Of a stretch of DNA of 64,000 bases, positions 22,220 through 34,475 are shown piece after piece (positions within the stretch are counted from its first letter, which is position 1; each line of letters starts with the position of its first letter). The notes below the pieces were generated by a model. The model had not been told where the DNA came from, searched no databases, and saw only the letters and a program-made list of their open reading frames with translations. The DNA lies in contig QYAI01000007.1 in NCBI GenBank assembly GCA_003988855.1, forward strand, positions 1 through 64,000, written 5' to 3'. The position numbers and the translations under genes were made by a program. The DNA is from Arachnopeziza araneosa (lineage: Eukaryota > Ascomycota > Leotiomycetes > Helotiales > Arachnopezizaceae).

Positions 22220-25200
22220 ATGAATGAATTTTTTGGGACGCATTACTCCCAAGAGGACTTACAGCAGAGACTCGCACAACGGCGAGGTCGAAATGCGTCA
22301 ACTTTGTCCATCGGGCCCCAAGTGCCGCCACAAAGTAACGATGAAACGATGGACATGACTGGAATGATGGGCGGGGACACGCTAGACGATATCATAATGG
22401 CAAATAACAAGGAGATGCAGAGGCGGCAGAGCTATCCGCATGGATTTTCGAACCAGGACATCGATCGCAGGTCTTCTATGATGGAATTTGGGTCTGGTAA
22501 TGGAGGCTTGGATGTATATCAGTTTGGTGGTCCTACTACAGGACCCGTGGATCCAAGTTTACGGCGACAGTCTACTGGAGAATTGGAAATGGCAAGTGGA
22601 TTCTCTGAGATCGGCTCGGCCATGAACATGACGGGTCAACCAATTCCATATTCGCCTCCCGTGCAAGGACAGAATCCTTTATTTATCAATACAGCTTCTC
22701 CTTTCCAAGGCATGTCTGCCGATATGATGCAGAACTTGATGAACACGCCAATCAATATTGGAGGGATCGCCGAAGATGATCAGAATTCTATAAACATGTT
22801 CTCACCAACATTTCCTCAGCCCTATGGTGATGGTAGCCTTGACCCAATGCCAGGCGACTTTATGATGCATTCTAATATCCAGACTGGCTCGCCTGCACAG
22901 AGGACTCACATGCATGGAGGGGGCGATAGCAATAGTATAGTATCAGGACTTCCAGGTCTTGGTGCAGAAGGGACAATAGGCAGCTCTCCTCAAGCGTTGA
23001 CAACAAATCAATCCTTGGCCTCTTACACCTCACCGGTTTCAACCAACTTACCCCAAGTTATACCGAATCAAGAATCGCAGTATCCAATGACAACACCACA
23101 GTCAGCTCCAGCACGTGGACAAGAGCTTGAAAATGCGCCAAAGCCGGTGCCGAAGTCAGCTTATCAAGGCATCTATTCTCAGAGTGGATTCGATATGCTA
23201 GGAGCTCTCATGAAAGTTGCGACAAGGAAAAACCCTGAAATCGACATTGGAAAGGTTGATATGTCATGTGCTTTTGTCGTCTGTGATATATCACTGCATG
23301 ACTGTCCGATTATTTACGTCTCGGATATTTTCGAGCGGCTGACTGGATACAACAAACATGAAGTCAAGGGCCAAAACTGTCGCTTCCTTCAATCACCAGA
23401 AGGCAAGGTTGAGGCTGGCGCTCGGAGAGAATTTGTTGATAACGATTCAGTATATTATCTCAGGAATCGGATATCGGAGATGAAAGAAGCGCAGCGAAGT
23501 CTAATCAACTATCGAAAAGGCGGACAACCTTTTATGAACTTGCTAACAATGATTCCCATCACTGGAGAAGATGATGAAACTATCAAATATTATGTAGGGT
23601 TCCAGGTTGATCTCGTTGAGAAACCAACATCAGTTGAAGGAAAAAGTGCTAGTGGCTTATACACTGTGGACTACTCCCAAAGTACGCTGCCCAGATATGT
23701 ATGGCAACCTCCAGAAGGTATTCGGTCTTCACTGGATGGTGGCCAGACGATTAGCCGTGACGATGTCTCGACTATTTTGAGTTCCATAAATACTGGTACT
23801 GAATCAGAGTTGACAAAGAGAATGTGGGATAAAATTCTCCTAGAGAATACAGATGATGTTGTGCACGTCTTATCACTCAAAGGGATATTTTTATACCTGT
23901 CACCATCAAGTCGCCATGTTCTAGAATACGACGCGTCAGAACTAGTAGGTACAGCTCTGTCCTCGGTTTGCCACCCCAGCGATATCGTGCCAGTTACTCG
24001 TGAGCTAAAGGACACTTCCACTGGCGCGGCTGTGAATATTGTATTTCGAATTAGGCGGAAGAAAAGTGGCTATACCTGGTTCGAGAGCCATGGTTCCCTT
24101 TGCGTAGAGCAAGGCAAAGGACGAAAGTGCATCATTCTAGTTGGTAGAGAGCGTCCTGTCTATGCTCTCCATCGCCATGAGATTGAGGCCGCTGGGGGCA
24201 TTGGAGAGAGTGAGGTGTGGACGAAGCTATCGACATCTGGCATGTTTTTGTTCGTCTCGTCTAACATTCGGACGCTTCTAGACCGGTCTCCGGATGATCT
24301 CATAGGAACAAGTATTCAAAGTCTCATGCGTGTAGAATCTAAAGTAGAGTTTGGTCGGTCTCTTGAGAAAGCAAGGACTGGAAAACGTGTCACCCACAAG
24401 CACGAAGTATTGAACAAAAGAGGTCTCGTTTTACAGGCTCAAACTACTCTATATCCTGGAGATGCTTCCGAGGGTCAAAAACCAACTTTTCTTGTTGGTC
24501 AAACACGATTGTTGAAAACATCCTCTCGAAATGTTGTTCCTGCCGGGTCAAAATCGACTGGTACCATCGGAAGGATGGATCAACCATCAATAACCTTGTC
24601 TCATCAACCGATGCTGTCTACTGGATTGGTTCAAGATACTTCAATCACAAGGTTGAACACCTCATTGCCAGGCCCAATCACACAAGCAGGTAGTTCTGGC
24701 TTAGCAATTGGCTCTCAGGATGTCGCTCTTGCTTCAGAAGATAACATCTTTGACGAATTGAAGACAACACGTTGTACCAGCTGGCAATTTGAACTTCGCC
24801 AGATGGAAAAAAGTAATCGTTTGTTGGCCGAGGAACTAGCTGCCCTTTTGTCTAACAAGAAGAAGCGGAAACGGCGGAAAGGGGCTGGTCATCTTCAACG
24901 AGATTGTGCAAACTGCCACACTCGAGTGACACCTGAATGGCGGCGTGGACCAAGCGGGCAAAGAGATCTGTGCAATAGCTGTGGTCTTCGTTGGGCTAAA
25001 CAGGTGAGTCGTAGTAATTCTGAACAGAGTATCACCTTCCGACAGGCCGCAAAGGCGTCACAGTCAGACTCGTCGACATCGCGAAGTTGATCTTTCGCCG
25101 AAAATCGATTTAAGCCTACGCCTATTTTCGCTCACCATCAGCGTTGCTTTATGATACGCGTCTATGACTTGATTATGCATTTGCGTTTAGTTGTACTCAT

Positions 25201-25801
25201 CGACTAGCGATTTTTTCATAGGTGATTGTTTATTTCCCTTCAAATATATTTCAGGCTACGCAGCAAGATGCCGTACTTCTTTCGAAAAGTTCTTGAAATC
25301 CCACGATTACAAAACTATTACCCTACTCATGCTATCCTCCTCCGTCTGTTTACTCTATTCTATGCTTCCACTCACATCACCTTGCTTCCACTGCTTGCTT
25401 AGCTATGCTTAAAGTCAGCCTTGCCATGTTTTATACATTTGTCATGTCCCTGCCACTTGCAATTGTACCATCCAACTAACGCCAAAATCTAGACAGGTCG
25501 TGTTTCTCCACGCACCTCAACGCGTAGCGACAAGCAATCGCAACAGTCGACTTCACCAGAGCATTCTGCACAGTCTCGGCAGGAAATCCACAAATCCACC
25601 ACTACTTCAAAAACTCTGGGTCTCAACAATCACAACAAGCAGAGTAGCAGAGATGTGAAAAATGACAGAGCCGCCATCCTGAACGGCCTTGGAAAGGCTA
25701 CGAACGAAAACATACCCCTCCATAAACCTAGAAAAGCATTTAAAGAAGAGGAATTCGGCGCTATCGAAGAAGAAAGCTCAGCAACAGACAATGATAGTTA
25801 A
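22220..25801 (+). CDS. White Collar-1 blue-light receptor and GATA transcription factor
   Basis: Nuclear flavin photoreceptor that, with WC-2, activates light and clock genes. Exons 22220-25003 and 25493-25801 give 1030 residues; the ATG follows an in-frame stop at 22154. A Met/Gln/Pro-rich N-terminus (1-330) leads to a LOV domain (about 345-465) with GQNCRFLQSPEG, in which Cys387 is the expected photo-adduct cysteine. PAS-B (about 535-660, TDDVVHVLSLKGIFLYLS) and PAS-C (about 662-770) follow. NKKKRKRRKG at about 879-888 is the likely nuclear signal, and the GATA finger CANC-X18-CNSC lies at 896-921. The second exon restores WAKQ-TGRVSPRTS, using acceptor TCTAG at 25488-25492 and branch site CTAAC near 25476. 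Reading through the intron gives a short alternative tail. Confidence 0.95.
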
Positions 25802-26352
25802 TCATGAATTCTTCCTAATTTCTTGGGGTTCTGTTTCATTTCGGTGAACACGAGGAAGGCTTCTCTGATCATTTCTCACGGCGCTAAGATTTCTCTGGGG
25901 TTTTCCTTACGTCTCGGCTGGAGGCTTTCTGCTTGCGGCGTCTGTTGGCGATAGATCCTCAGGTTTCGTTTTGAAACGAATGAATGGAAGTTTAGAAGGC
26001 GTTTTAAAGTGATAGCAAAGCTATTTCGGTCAAGGAATGGAGTGAGGAGATTGATATAAAATTGGTTTCCTTCATATAAATGATAGGGATATTGTATTTG
26101 CCCATAGCACTCTACATGAATTCCTGGTGCTTAAGACGTGTGGGAGTTGGCAAAGATTGGAAGGCAAATTACGAGAACTCTGGAATGTTGGTTTGAAGGA
26201 GAAGGAAGAGGAGGCCTCAGACAATATTATAAGCTTCCTCTTAGATCACTAGAATGCCTTTAAGTTAATCATCATCAAATCCATTGCAGCAACCCACGCT
26301 ATTCCCAGAAACGCAGCCAGATCAAATGTAACCCTTCCCATAAATCAAAAAT
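25802..26352. other. Convergent 3' regions, no gene seen
   Basis: This 550-bp gap separates the 3' ends of White Collar-1 and the Sro7-like gene and is probably shared 3' UTR. No domain-bearing frame was found. Confidence 0.55.
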
Positions 26353-29300
26353 CTATAGAAACTTTCCGGTGATCCCACGCAACACAATATTTCTCTTTTG
26401 CCGGCTCACGAACTTGCTTGCGTCATCAGCCCATCCTTGACTGTTCTCCTGCATCTTATCCATGCTGTCACCCATAATATTCAGTTTTTCAGTTCTCTCA
26501 TTCAGCTGTCTGGTCATATACTCTCCCCATCCTTCAGTACTTTGGGTCCCGGGTATTCGACTTGGACCAGCGCTTCTGGCCAAACGATCCTCCTCAGCTG
26601 CCGCTGCGAGCATGCGCTTGCTTGGTGGTCGATTTGGACCACCAATTAAGAGATCCAGGTCAGTTGGCGATACATACTGTGTCCCTGAAATCCACTGCAT
26701 ATTCGATATTGTAGGTCTTGGAGGTACTACTGCTTGCGGGTTAAGTAGTTTATCGGTGCTCTTAGGTAACGGTTGAGCAGTACCCCAGGCGCCGAGCATA
26801 GCGACCTCTGAAGGACCTGTCCAACCGAAGATATCTCCTGAGGAGGTAACTCTAGTCGATGAGAGCCGCATTTTGTCTAGAATCGGCAGTTTTGCAACCC
26901 CGAGTTCTTTTAGGCCGGGAATTGAAAAAGCTCGAGCTGTCGAGTTTCCAACGCAAACAAGAGCATAGCCACGGTCCTCAAAAGCTGTTACGCGGGCGGA
27001 GTCGCACAAGAAGTCATCAAACGATTTATGAGCACCCTTCGCAACCGCAGGCTTAAAGATTCGTGCTTCGGTTTGGGAAACTGATGTTGTTAGTTCTATT
27101 CAGTAGTCGAAACCTGCAGCTGAATAGTTTTGGGCTACTCTATAATCTTCTCAGGGATAGGAATATTTAGTAAGAGTATGCGACTCCGCAACCTGACTGC
27201 TTAACATATACAGGAAATTTCAATGTAGCTAAAAAAATCTTTGATCACAGGAGACTTACCAACAACGAGCGTGCCATTGGTTTGTTGACCTTCTCTCAAT
27301 GCCCCAACTGTTGCGCCAGTTGCCTGGGCAAGCTTTCCTGTTTCTGCGACGATTGGTGAGATAGATATAATTTTGTCTGGAAGTGAACAGGCACCAGAAA
27401 ACTGAGCCGTATACCCTCCGTTACTCTGAGGCAAAATCTTGAATGATGCTACTTTGCCTTGGTTTGTTCCAACAAAACATGCGATACTAGAGTAGTGGTC
27501 TCCTTCCAATGTCATGACTCCAAATTCGATGACGACAGGCCAGTCTGGTTGACCGCTTATCTGACTGCTGCCTTTTTTCAAGAAACTGCTACGCTTCTCG
27601 GATTTTATAAGCTCGCTCATCGATGATGTAAAAATGATAGCAGGACCACGAAGGTCGATGATAGAGAATACTCCGCCTTCTGAGCCAATACCAACAAAAC
27701 CAACATCAGACATCTTGATCACTGTTATAGGGCCTTTGGCCATGTCATACAGAACAAATGGTTGCAGACCTTCCTTTAGCGTTGGTTCAGTTCGTGTTGA
27801 GATGTCAGTGAGGCCTCCGGGTACTGTTTGAACAAGTTGAGTTGCCTCTCTTCCGTAAAGTTTGTTGCCACCCCATCTGTACATAATGGCTTCACCGCTG
27901 GCAGTTCCAACAGCAAATTCTCCAGTCGTGCTACCCATGCTCGATGATGTGATGATTATATTTTCGTATCTATCGAGCGCTCTCGCAATGTCGACTTGTA
28001 ACATAGTGTTATTTTCAATCTCATCTGCCTGGCCAGCATCAAAACACCTGCATACGCCGTCTCCATCAGCTATTTGAACTACGTTCCGGCCTTCAAATCT
28101 TTTCTTTGGCTTTGCTCCCTCAGCGCCGCCGCGTAGTAGTAAGGGACCTTGCTGTCTCTTCTCTACCATCCCAAGCCATCGTATTCGATCGACAAGATCC
28201 ACATTCATTGAAGTTACGAAAGGATGGACAAACGATATTGACGGATGCAATTGATTTGTAGGCGAGATTGGATGACCAGTTGGAAAACTCAACGTTATAA
28301 GCTCTCCGGACGACAAAACCGCTATCACGGCAATAGGATCTTGAGCACCGGCAAAGTGAGGCGATATTCGGGGAATCACGCAAAAATCAATAATATCAGC
28401 ACCTGGCGGGATAGGCAACAAGTGTTGCTTCTTTCCCAGGAAATGGTCTGTAAGAATTTGCCATGAAGATGTTGAATAAACCGGGGTGACACCAAGCTCA
28501 AGGAATGTCAAGCCTCCTGAAGGTAAAGCTCTTGAAATCCCTCCAGCAACAAGAATTCCAGTGTCATCTGGATTTTCCTTGCAACACCAGGCGATCTTCC
28601 TAAACGGTTCGCTGAGAGTGGTGGTTCGGGAACTGGGTTTATCCACATAATTGTCCGTGAGAGTCCTAGCCATCACAATTCGGCCATCTTTTGGATCCCA
28701 GAATACCATTGTAGAATCATCATGCACTGTCACGATGAATGTTCCAGTTGGATGCCAGATGACTTGAGTTAAACATGGCTTTCGCGCCTTGTCCATTGTG
28801 GCAGCGTCTCCAAAACCCCCAGGTGCTCCTGGTGGGATAGTATATTCAAAGTATTTAATAGCTTTGCTTTGCTTGAAAGAGTAGATCACGGCTCCTTCGG
28901 TGTATCCTATCAAGAGCTGACCAATATCCCGGGGATGCAATTGCATAGAGACGACTGGCGATATCCGGGACCTCTGTGTCCTGTCTTGCCAGAAATTGGG
29001 TAAACGTAGTGGTGCAATCTTCTCTCTATCCAAATCATAGGCGACAACAGTGCCATTTTGAAGGCCGATCAACGCCCAGTCAAGCATCGGATCCGTCACC
29101 AAAGTTGTCACAACTCCAGGAGGAACATAGCTCGCAACCTTGGTGGCAGTTGCAAGATCCCAAACTATGAGTTCGTTCTTTGAGTCTAGACTAATAAGAC
29201 GGTTGGCGCAGAATTGAAGAGTCTTTACAGACGCTCGGCGGGGCAATTTAAGAGTAACTTGAACACGGGACTGTCCAAAAATGACAACTTCTCCGCTGCC

Positions 29301-29537
29301 AAACGAGGTTTCAGTGGTTCCAATAGCCAAGAGACTCTGAACTGGGTCATATGCTAATGATCTGCATATAGAATCCCGTTAACGTACTCGTTCTAGAATC
29401 TTGAAGCTAACAACATACCCAATTTGTGAGTTGATACCATATCGAGCTTGATCATCTGGAGCGAAAAGCTCCGGCATGATACCAGCGGATAGATCATGCT
29501 GTATGCCAGCTTGCTTTCCACGTAGAAAGCCAGCCAT
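26353..29537 (-). CDS. Sro7/tomosyn/Lgl-family exocytosis protein
   Basis: Cytosolic and membrane-associated WD-repeat protein that binds the t-SNARE Sec9 and Rab Sec4 to control vesicle fusion in polarised growth (family knowledge). Exons 29419-29537, 27260-29361, 26353-27080 (minus) give 982 residues. It begins MAGFLRGKQAGIQHDLSAGI, the conserved family start, then ARYGINSQIGSLAYDP. Twin beta-propellers contain RRASVKTLQFCANRLISLDS, DWALIGLQNGTVVAYDLDRE, HPRDIGQLLIGYTEGAVIYS, VFWDPKDGRIVMARTL and EFAVGTASGEAIMYRWGG. The C-terminal 70 residues carry a SNARE-like coiled coil (YMTRQLNERTEKLN, DSMDKMQENSQGWADDASKF), as in tomosyn/Sro7. CACGTGAT lies 88 bp upstream of the start. Confidence 0.93.
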
Positions 29538-29922
29538 GATCAATTTTGCAAAACGAAGGCTGTTGTACTGCGATGGGCGCTGCTCTTTGAACGTCATCCT
29601 TACCCAAACCTACTCGGTAGTTGACACGTGATCTAAAGCCAATCTGGGAATGGAAGCAAGCACTGTATAGGTAAATACGCCTCAAAATGAGGATGGTTGA
29701 TTGGTAATTATTTTTGAGCACGAGATAAAGTAAGGAATAAAAGGTACATCTGTTTACACTGAAAGAAATTGCGGTTGCATGGAACGCTCGATCAAAAGAA
29801 GATTATTTATTCTACCGCCCGATCTTATCTACTCCGCTTCCAAGCAATCCCAAGGCCAACCTTGTCCCTTACGCCCTATGAAACCGTAGAAGATGTTGGG
29901 AGTGTTCGCTCAATTTCTTCTC
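29538..29922. promoter_or_regulatory. Sro7 promoter / small-gene 3' flank
   Basis: This 385-bp stretch contains CACGTG at 29625-29630 followed by AT, close to the Sro7 ATG. The remainder probably holds the 3' UTR of the small gene downstream. Nothing else was seen. Confidence 0.5.
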
Positions 29923-30734
29923 CTATTTTGTACCTAGGGTAGATTCATGGATCTCGCTTTCCCATATCTTCTCCCAGGGTTCATCATCAAGAGCGTCTGC
30001 GTGGATTGGCTCTGTGCCGGGTCCTGAAATATTAAAACTCAGCGTTAGTGACATCTAACAAAGTGCGAGAAGTAGACCAGAGGTGGGACTAATCTATGGC
30101 ACACTCGAGTATTTCACAGCCTCTCATGACTGTACATGAAGTAACAACTCTAAAGAGCCAATCATCGTTCATATGAGGTTCTTAAGTGCTTCTCCTTTAG
30201 AATAATCTGAAAGTTGCTGGTGACGTGAAATAATTCGGTTTTGTGTTGGCAGTGAGCCAATAAATTAGTGTCCTCCCGGTATCTGTACAAGCAAACAAAA
30301 GGTTACTTACCCCAAATAGCCCAGTACTGTCTCCAAATATATTCAATCTTCTGATTTACCGCCGCAATAGCATCACCCTTCTGTTTAATCAACAGTAGCA
30401 GGGTCTCTTCTAAGCCTTCTTTTCTGATGTTCTGCTCGATCCGCTCTCTTAGGGACTGAATTTCCTTTTCAAGCTCGTCGATCGATTGGGAACATTGTGC
30501 ACTTTCCGCACAACGCTGTGCAGCGATCAGGTCACATAATTTGCACCGAGAGATAGAACGGTCAAGTCGTTTACTTGCTGTGAAGCACGGAAAATTGGTG
30601 ATGAGCCAATCAAATGATGGAGGTATCGAGAAAAATTGGATATCATGCCCACAGCTGGCCATAACAGAGTGGAATTGGTAAGGTTTTATGGTAGGAAAGA
30701 GTTTTGTGGAACGAAAATGAATAGTCGAGAACAT
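29923..30734 (-). CDS. Small hypothetical protein with coiled coil
   Basis: I do not recognise the family. Exons 30311-30734 and 29923-30023 (minus) join in phase 1 across a 287-nt intron with a canonical GTAAGT donor and TTTCAG acceptor, giving 174 residues. The N-terminus (about 75 residues) contains CGHDIQFFSIPPSFDW and ISRCKLCDLIAAQRC, with Cys/His spacing that might bind metal. A helical coiled coil follows (IDELEKEIQSLRERIEQNIR, then LLLLIKQKGDAIAAVNQKIE). It ends YIWRQYWAIWGPGTEP plus an acidic Trp-containing tail. The true start may be the internal ATG at 30662, which gives MASCGHD. It runs in the same direction as Sro7 and just upstream of it. Joining of the two exons is a prediction; without it the frame stops right after the donor. 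Confidence 0.6.
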
Positions 30735-31523
30735 GCAAGAATGATTTGGATCGAGGTCTAACTTAGCGGAGAAAATATAGTCATGGTAGAATCATGCATT
30801 CAAGAGTAGAGTGCGACACGCAATCAAGTATGAGGAGAATATGAGAACAAAGCTTTAGCAGACAGCACTTTGACAAAAGACATTTCTTTGTCTACAAATC
30901 CGAGGGCGGCTCATAGGCCATACCTACTCGGCACTCAGTCCAGCTTGGGCAAAAGTTGAGTATTCAACGCTGATCATCGTATGAAGTCTTCTAATAGACC
31001 TTCAATTTCGGAGTGACCGAATATTCTTTTTATGACGAGGAAAGGTTCCTGTTTAGATGATGGCATGTACCGCTGTTTGTATTTCTGCTCACCCAACACA
31101 TTCTCATGCTCCAGGCAGCAGGGTAAGTAACCAACGGGCTCTCCTCTCTCCTCCAATTTCCCCTCCAAGACCTGCCATTGAATGAGACTTAAGCCAGAGT
31201 GAATATGAAGGATTGTGTTTTATGTAAGGGGAGAAGAGGAGGTCGAGGGTCAGACTCGAGTTGAGCAGAATTTTAGCGCATACCAGTCTAACCATATTCG
31301 GCCATCACTAGCGGAACCAACTTATCTAGCCCAGGAACCCCCCACCACGTGAGTCAGCGAGGTGGCCCTAATCTATCTATATAATGGAGGGGCAGAACCA
31401 GCCCACTTCGCAAAGTCACAGCCAAATCTCTTGATCGCAACCACCCATTCCTGCACAACTAGAGTGGAATCTTGCACAACAAGACTCCGATCAAAAGCCA
31501 TACCCTAAACGATTCGAATCATC
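30735..31523. promoter_or_regulatory. Intergenic with PDAP1-like gene promoter
   Basis: This 789-bp gap between divergent genes has CACGTGAGTCA at 31346-31356 (a CACGTG core overlapping an AP-1-like TGAGTCA), about 170 bp before the ATG at 31524, and a CA/CT-rich leader. No exon was seen. Confidence 0.5.
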
Positions 31524-32381
31524 ATGACCGGAAGACCAGGAGCAAATGCCAGAGGCCGAGGTGGGAAATTTAAGAAATTCACTCGTGGTGGTTGGTTTCG
31601 CACACATCCGCCAATCCCCGAGCCTCCTAACTTTTAAATAGGTGGAAAGCACTTCTCACGCAACCTGCGACCCCTCGATGCAGATGGAAATGAAGTTGTC
31701 GACCGAAACCCAGATGCCTCCTCTTCAGAAGAGGAAGAAGAGTCCTCTGAAGAGGAGTCGTCAGAGGAAGACGAGGAAAACAAGCCCGCCATGACCCGTG
31801 AAGAGCGTCGTGCGGCTGCAAAAGCTAAGAAAGAAGCTGCCATTGCCAAGAAGAAAGGACAAGTCGTCGAAGCTGGTGACCTGCCTTCCAGTTCCGAGGA
31901 TGAGAGCGACGAGGATATGCCAGCCAACCCAAACCATTCCAAGGCCGCACGAAATCAAGCAAAGGCTCCTCCAGTCAGCGTCGATGAGGCCACAGAAGGC
32001 GTGAAGGATCTGAGTGTTGGTGGTAAAGGCAAGGGCAAGCCGGTAGCAGAGCTGAGCCGCAGAGAGAGGGAGGCACTACAAGCACAGCAAGCCAAGGAGA
32101 GATACCAGAAATTACATGAAGCTGGAAAGACGGACGAAGCAAAGGCAGATCTAGCAAGACTGAAATTAATCCGGGAGAAGAGAGAAGCTGAAGCTGCTAG
32201 GAAACAGGTGAAAAACCCATCACCTACCATTTCTCCACTATACTAACAAAACTAGGCTGAGAAAGAAGAACGAGAGGAGGCCGAGAAGTCTAAAAAAACA
32301 GAGCTTGAAGCACGGGAGGCAAAACGGAGAGAAGCAGCTTTAGGTGGATCGGCGAAAGGCAAAGGTAAAGCCAAGAAGTGA
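31524..32381 (+). CDS. PDAP1/PP28-like heat- and acid-stable phosphoprotein
   Basis: Homologue of the 28-kDa casein-kinase-II substrate family (PP28 domain); molecular role poorly defined. Exons 31524-31590, 31642-32207, 32256-32381 give 252 residues. The first exon encodes a Gly/Arg-rich start (GANARGRGGKFKKFTRG), continued by GKHFSRNLRPLDADGNEV. An acidic Ser/Glu block (DASSSEEEEESSEEESSEED) offers many CK2 sites. A long Lys/Glu/Ala-rich charged helix follows with the PP28 core SRREREALQAQQAKERYQKL. The tail is Gly/Lys-rich. The first donor is ambiguous (GGTG|GT or G|GTGGTT), changing the protein by one residue. The minus-strand frames opposite are compositional shadows. Confidence 0.88.
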
Positions 32382-32917
32382 GACTTCTTTTAGATTGGAC
32401 TACCCAGCAATCTGTCATGGCATACATCTTTGTAAACGTACGCAGTCTCTTTTTGGCATGGAATTTGTCTGCGATTTCCTCTCGGGATTGAATACCCATG
32501 AATGCGCGAACATGCTTCATTTTCAATTTGCATTCGGGCGAGAGATATATTATTTTTGGAGTATGGCCATGCGATTCTAATCGAAAGGCATGATTTTGCC
32601 AAGGCCCCAGTAAATTCGGGAATCATAAGTTCTGAACTACCTAGGGAATTGTCTGTCCATGTTGATTGTGTCGGTATGCGTCTAAGCCGTGTAAGTATTC
32701 TGCTCAGACTTGAATGCCGCCTGGTAAATCTACAGAACTTTGAACGTACTTCACAAGCATCCACGAGTCTACTATCAATATATGTGCAACACAAAACTCA
32801 ACAGATAGTTGTGGTAGCCGAAATCTATTACCATGTAACTACTGTGCTCATAAACTACCATCCAGACTTTCTTTCCAGTGATGAAATCTAAACAATATGT
32901 GGACTACAGTGGGTATA
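32382..32917. other. Convergent 3' regions, no gene seen
   Basis: This 536-bp stretch lies between the PDAP1-like and Asf1 stop codons. Open frames on both strands here (for example 32390-32794) show no domain and are taken as chance. Confidence 0.55.
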
Positions 32918-33913
32918 TCAATGGGCCATGACCGCATCGACATGTTGATGCTCAATAGTGCCATTTGCACCATTCGGCTTCTCATTGTCCAATTCCATAG
33001 CCTCATCCGCATCGCCTTCCTCTTCCTCCTCGAGGTCCTCTTCTTCACTACCACTGCTCTCAGCCTCAAGGTCCTCGCTGCCTGCATCAGATTCATCACC
33101 AGCAGCTTTGGCATGTTCAACCTCGGCACCAGTCATCTCAGAATCGTCAGCCATAGCATCGGGATCAACAGGCGCTCCATCAACACCCTCAGGAAGTTCA
33201 TCCTCTTCTTCGTCTGCCTCTTCAACACCGTACTCCTCGCCGTCAGCTGTCAAGTCAGCCTCAGGCTGCTCGGGAGGGTACTCAGGGGGGGCAGAAGCAT
33301 CGGAGTCCCTATAGAATGATTAGTAGTTTTCTTTACTCATAAGTGGCAACGACAGACCATTTGATGGCGAATCGAGTAACGCGCGGCTTCTCTGCGAGAA
33401 TGTTTCTTCGTACTTTCTCAAGAATAGGCTTTGGCGGAGGGTCCGCATTCAGCTCATCAGAATCATATTCATTATTGACGTAGTAGCCAACTCGAACAAA
33501 TTCTCGACCATCATAGGCACAGGTAAGGAGGATGACGGTCACACCAAGGATTTCAGCATCTGGAATTCGGCTCGTGTCCGGTGGATCGGCCTCAAAGGCA
33601 AATTTGTTGACACCGACTGGGATGGGACCAACAAGAAGAGTGTCAAGCTCTTGGTCATGCTCATCGCTGGGATTGTCAGGAATGATATCAAGCAAACAAG
33701 CTAGAAAGCTTACGAAGTAGCGGAACCAACGTAGGTCAACTTCCATTCAAGGTCTGTGGGAAACAGGGTTAGTGGTGCCGTTGAGATTAAGTACCGCCTC
33801 ATACCTTTCTGCAGCGATTCCAAGCATTCGAAAGTAATCTCGAATAGATAAGAATCTCCGAACTTGGCAGGATTGTTAAGGACGTTGACGCCGAGAAGAG
33901 AGACAACAGACAT
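32918..33913 (-). CDS. Histone chaperone Asf1
   Basis: Nuclear chaperone that binds H3-H4 and hands it to CAF-1 and HIR during nucleosome assembly. Exons 33805-33913, 33714-33753, 33358-33666, 32918-33308 (minus) give 282 residues. The immunoglobulin-like core (1-155) is highly conserved: MSVVSLLGVNVLNNPAKFGD, FEITFECLESLQKDLEWKLT, YVGSATSDEHDQELDTLLVG, PIPVGVNKFAFEADPPD, GVTVILLTCAYDGREFVRVG and YYVNNEYDSDELNADPPPKP. A long acidic tail (from about 155) of Asp/Glu/Ser repeats is typical of fungal Asf1. The introns are about 47 nt. Frames on the plus strand opposite the tail are Ser-rich shadows of the Asp/Glu codons. Divergent from Rna14. Confidence 0.96.
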
Positions 33914-34475
33914 TTTGAAAATAGTAGTATGTATTCTGGATGTGATGAGTTCTTTTCCCAACCAACCAGATGGTGGAGAGGATGAGGATGAGGATTGATT
34001 TGGACGACGAAGGAGCGTGTTTATTTGAATCAAAACGGTTGAGAGGTAAGAACGTGGGTCGCGATATGGGACGCGCTTGCAAGCGAGGTGGGCGCGTCCG
34101 TTTGAGGGCGATGAGCGTGATTCTTCGGTTTGGGTGTAAATTCGTAGCGGGTTTCAGGTAGGTATTCCTGCTTGATCACGTGGACCTTCGGTCAATTTAA
34201 GCTCCGCTCAGAAATCTCGTCCATAAGAACGAGAAAGGCAGTCTACCCACGACTCGCTTTCACATTCAACAACATAGTCCTCTTACGCCAGCGACCTTTC
34301 GTGAACACGGAACTCGTCGCGCGACAGATTTCCATCCATGAGACGCTAAACAGTGCATCATCCCGCCTCTCCTCTCCGCAATTCTACAAGCTGACCTGTT
34401 CGAGCCAGTCTACGAGCCAATTCAGCGCGTCTCCATTCCGCGACTCAACCTCTTCAAACACACGTAATCACTACA
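33914..34475. promoter_or_regulatory. Divergent promoter, Asf1 / Rna14
   Basis: This 562-bp region between two start codons has GATCACGTGG with the core at 34177-34182, near the midpoint, and a pyrimidine-rich leader before Rna14. It probably serves both genes. Confidence 0.55.

Noticed and set aside
31634..31942. Ser-rich minus-strand ORF opposite the PDAP1-like gene
   Set aside because: Shadow of the acidic Ser/Glu block on the coding strand.
32958..33314. Ser-rich plus-strand ORF opposite the Asf1 tail
   Set aside because: Complement of the Asp/Glu codons of the acidic tail; compositional shadow.
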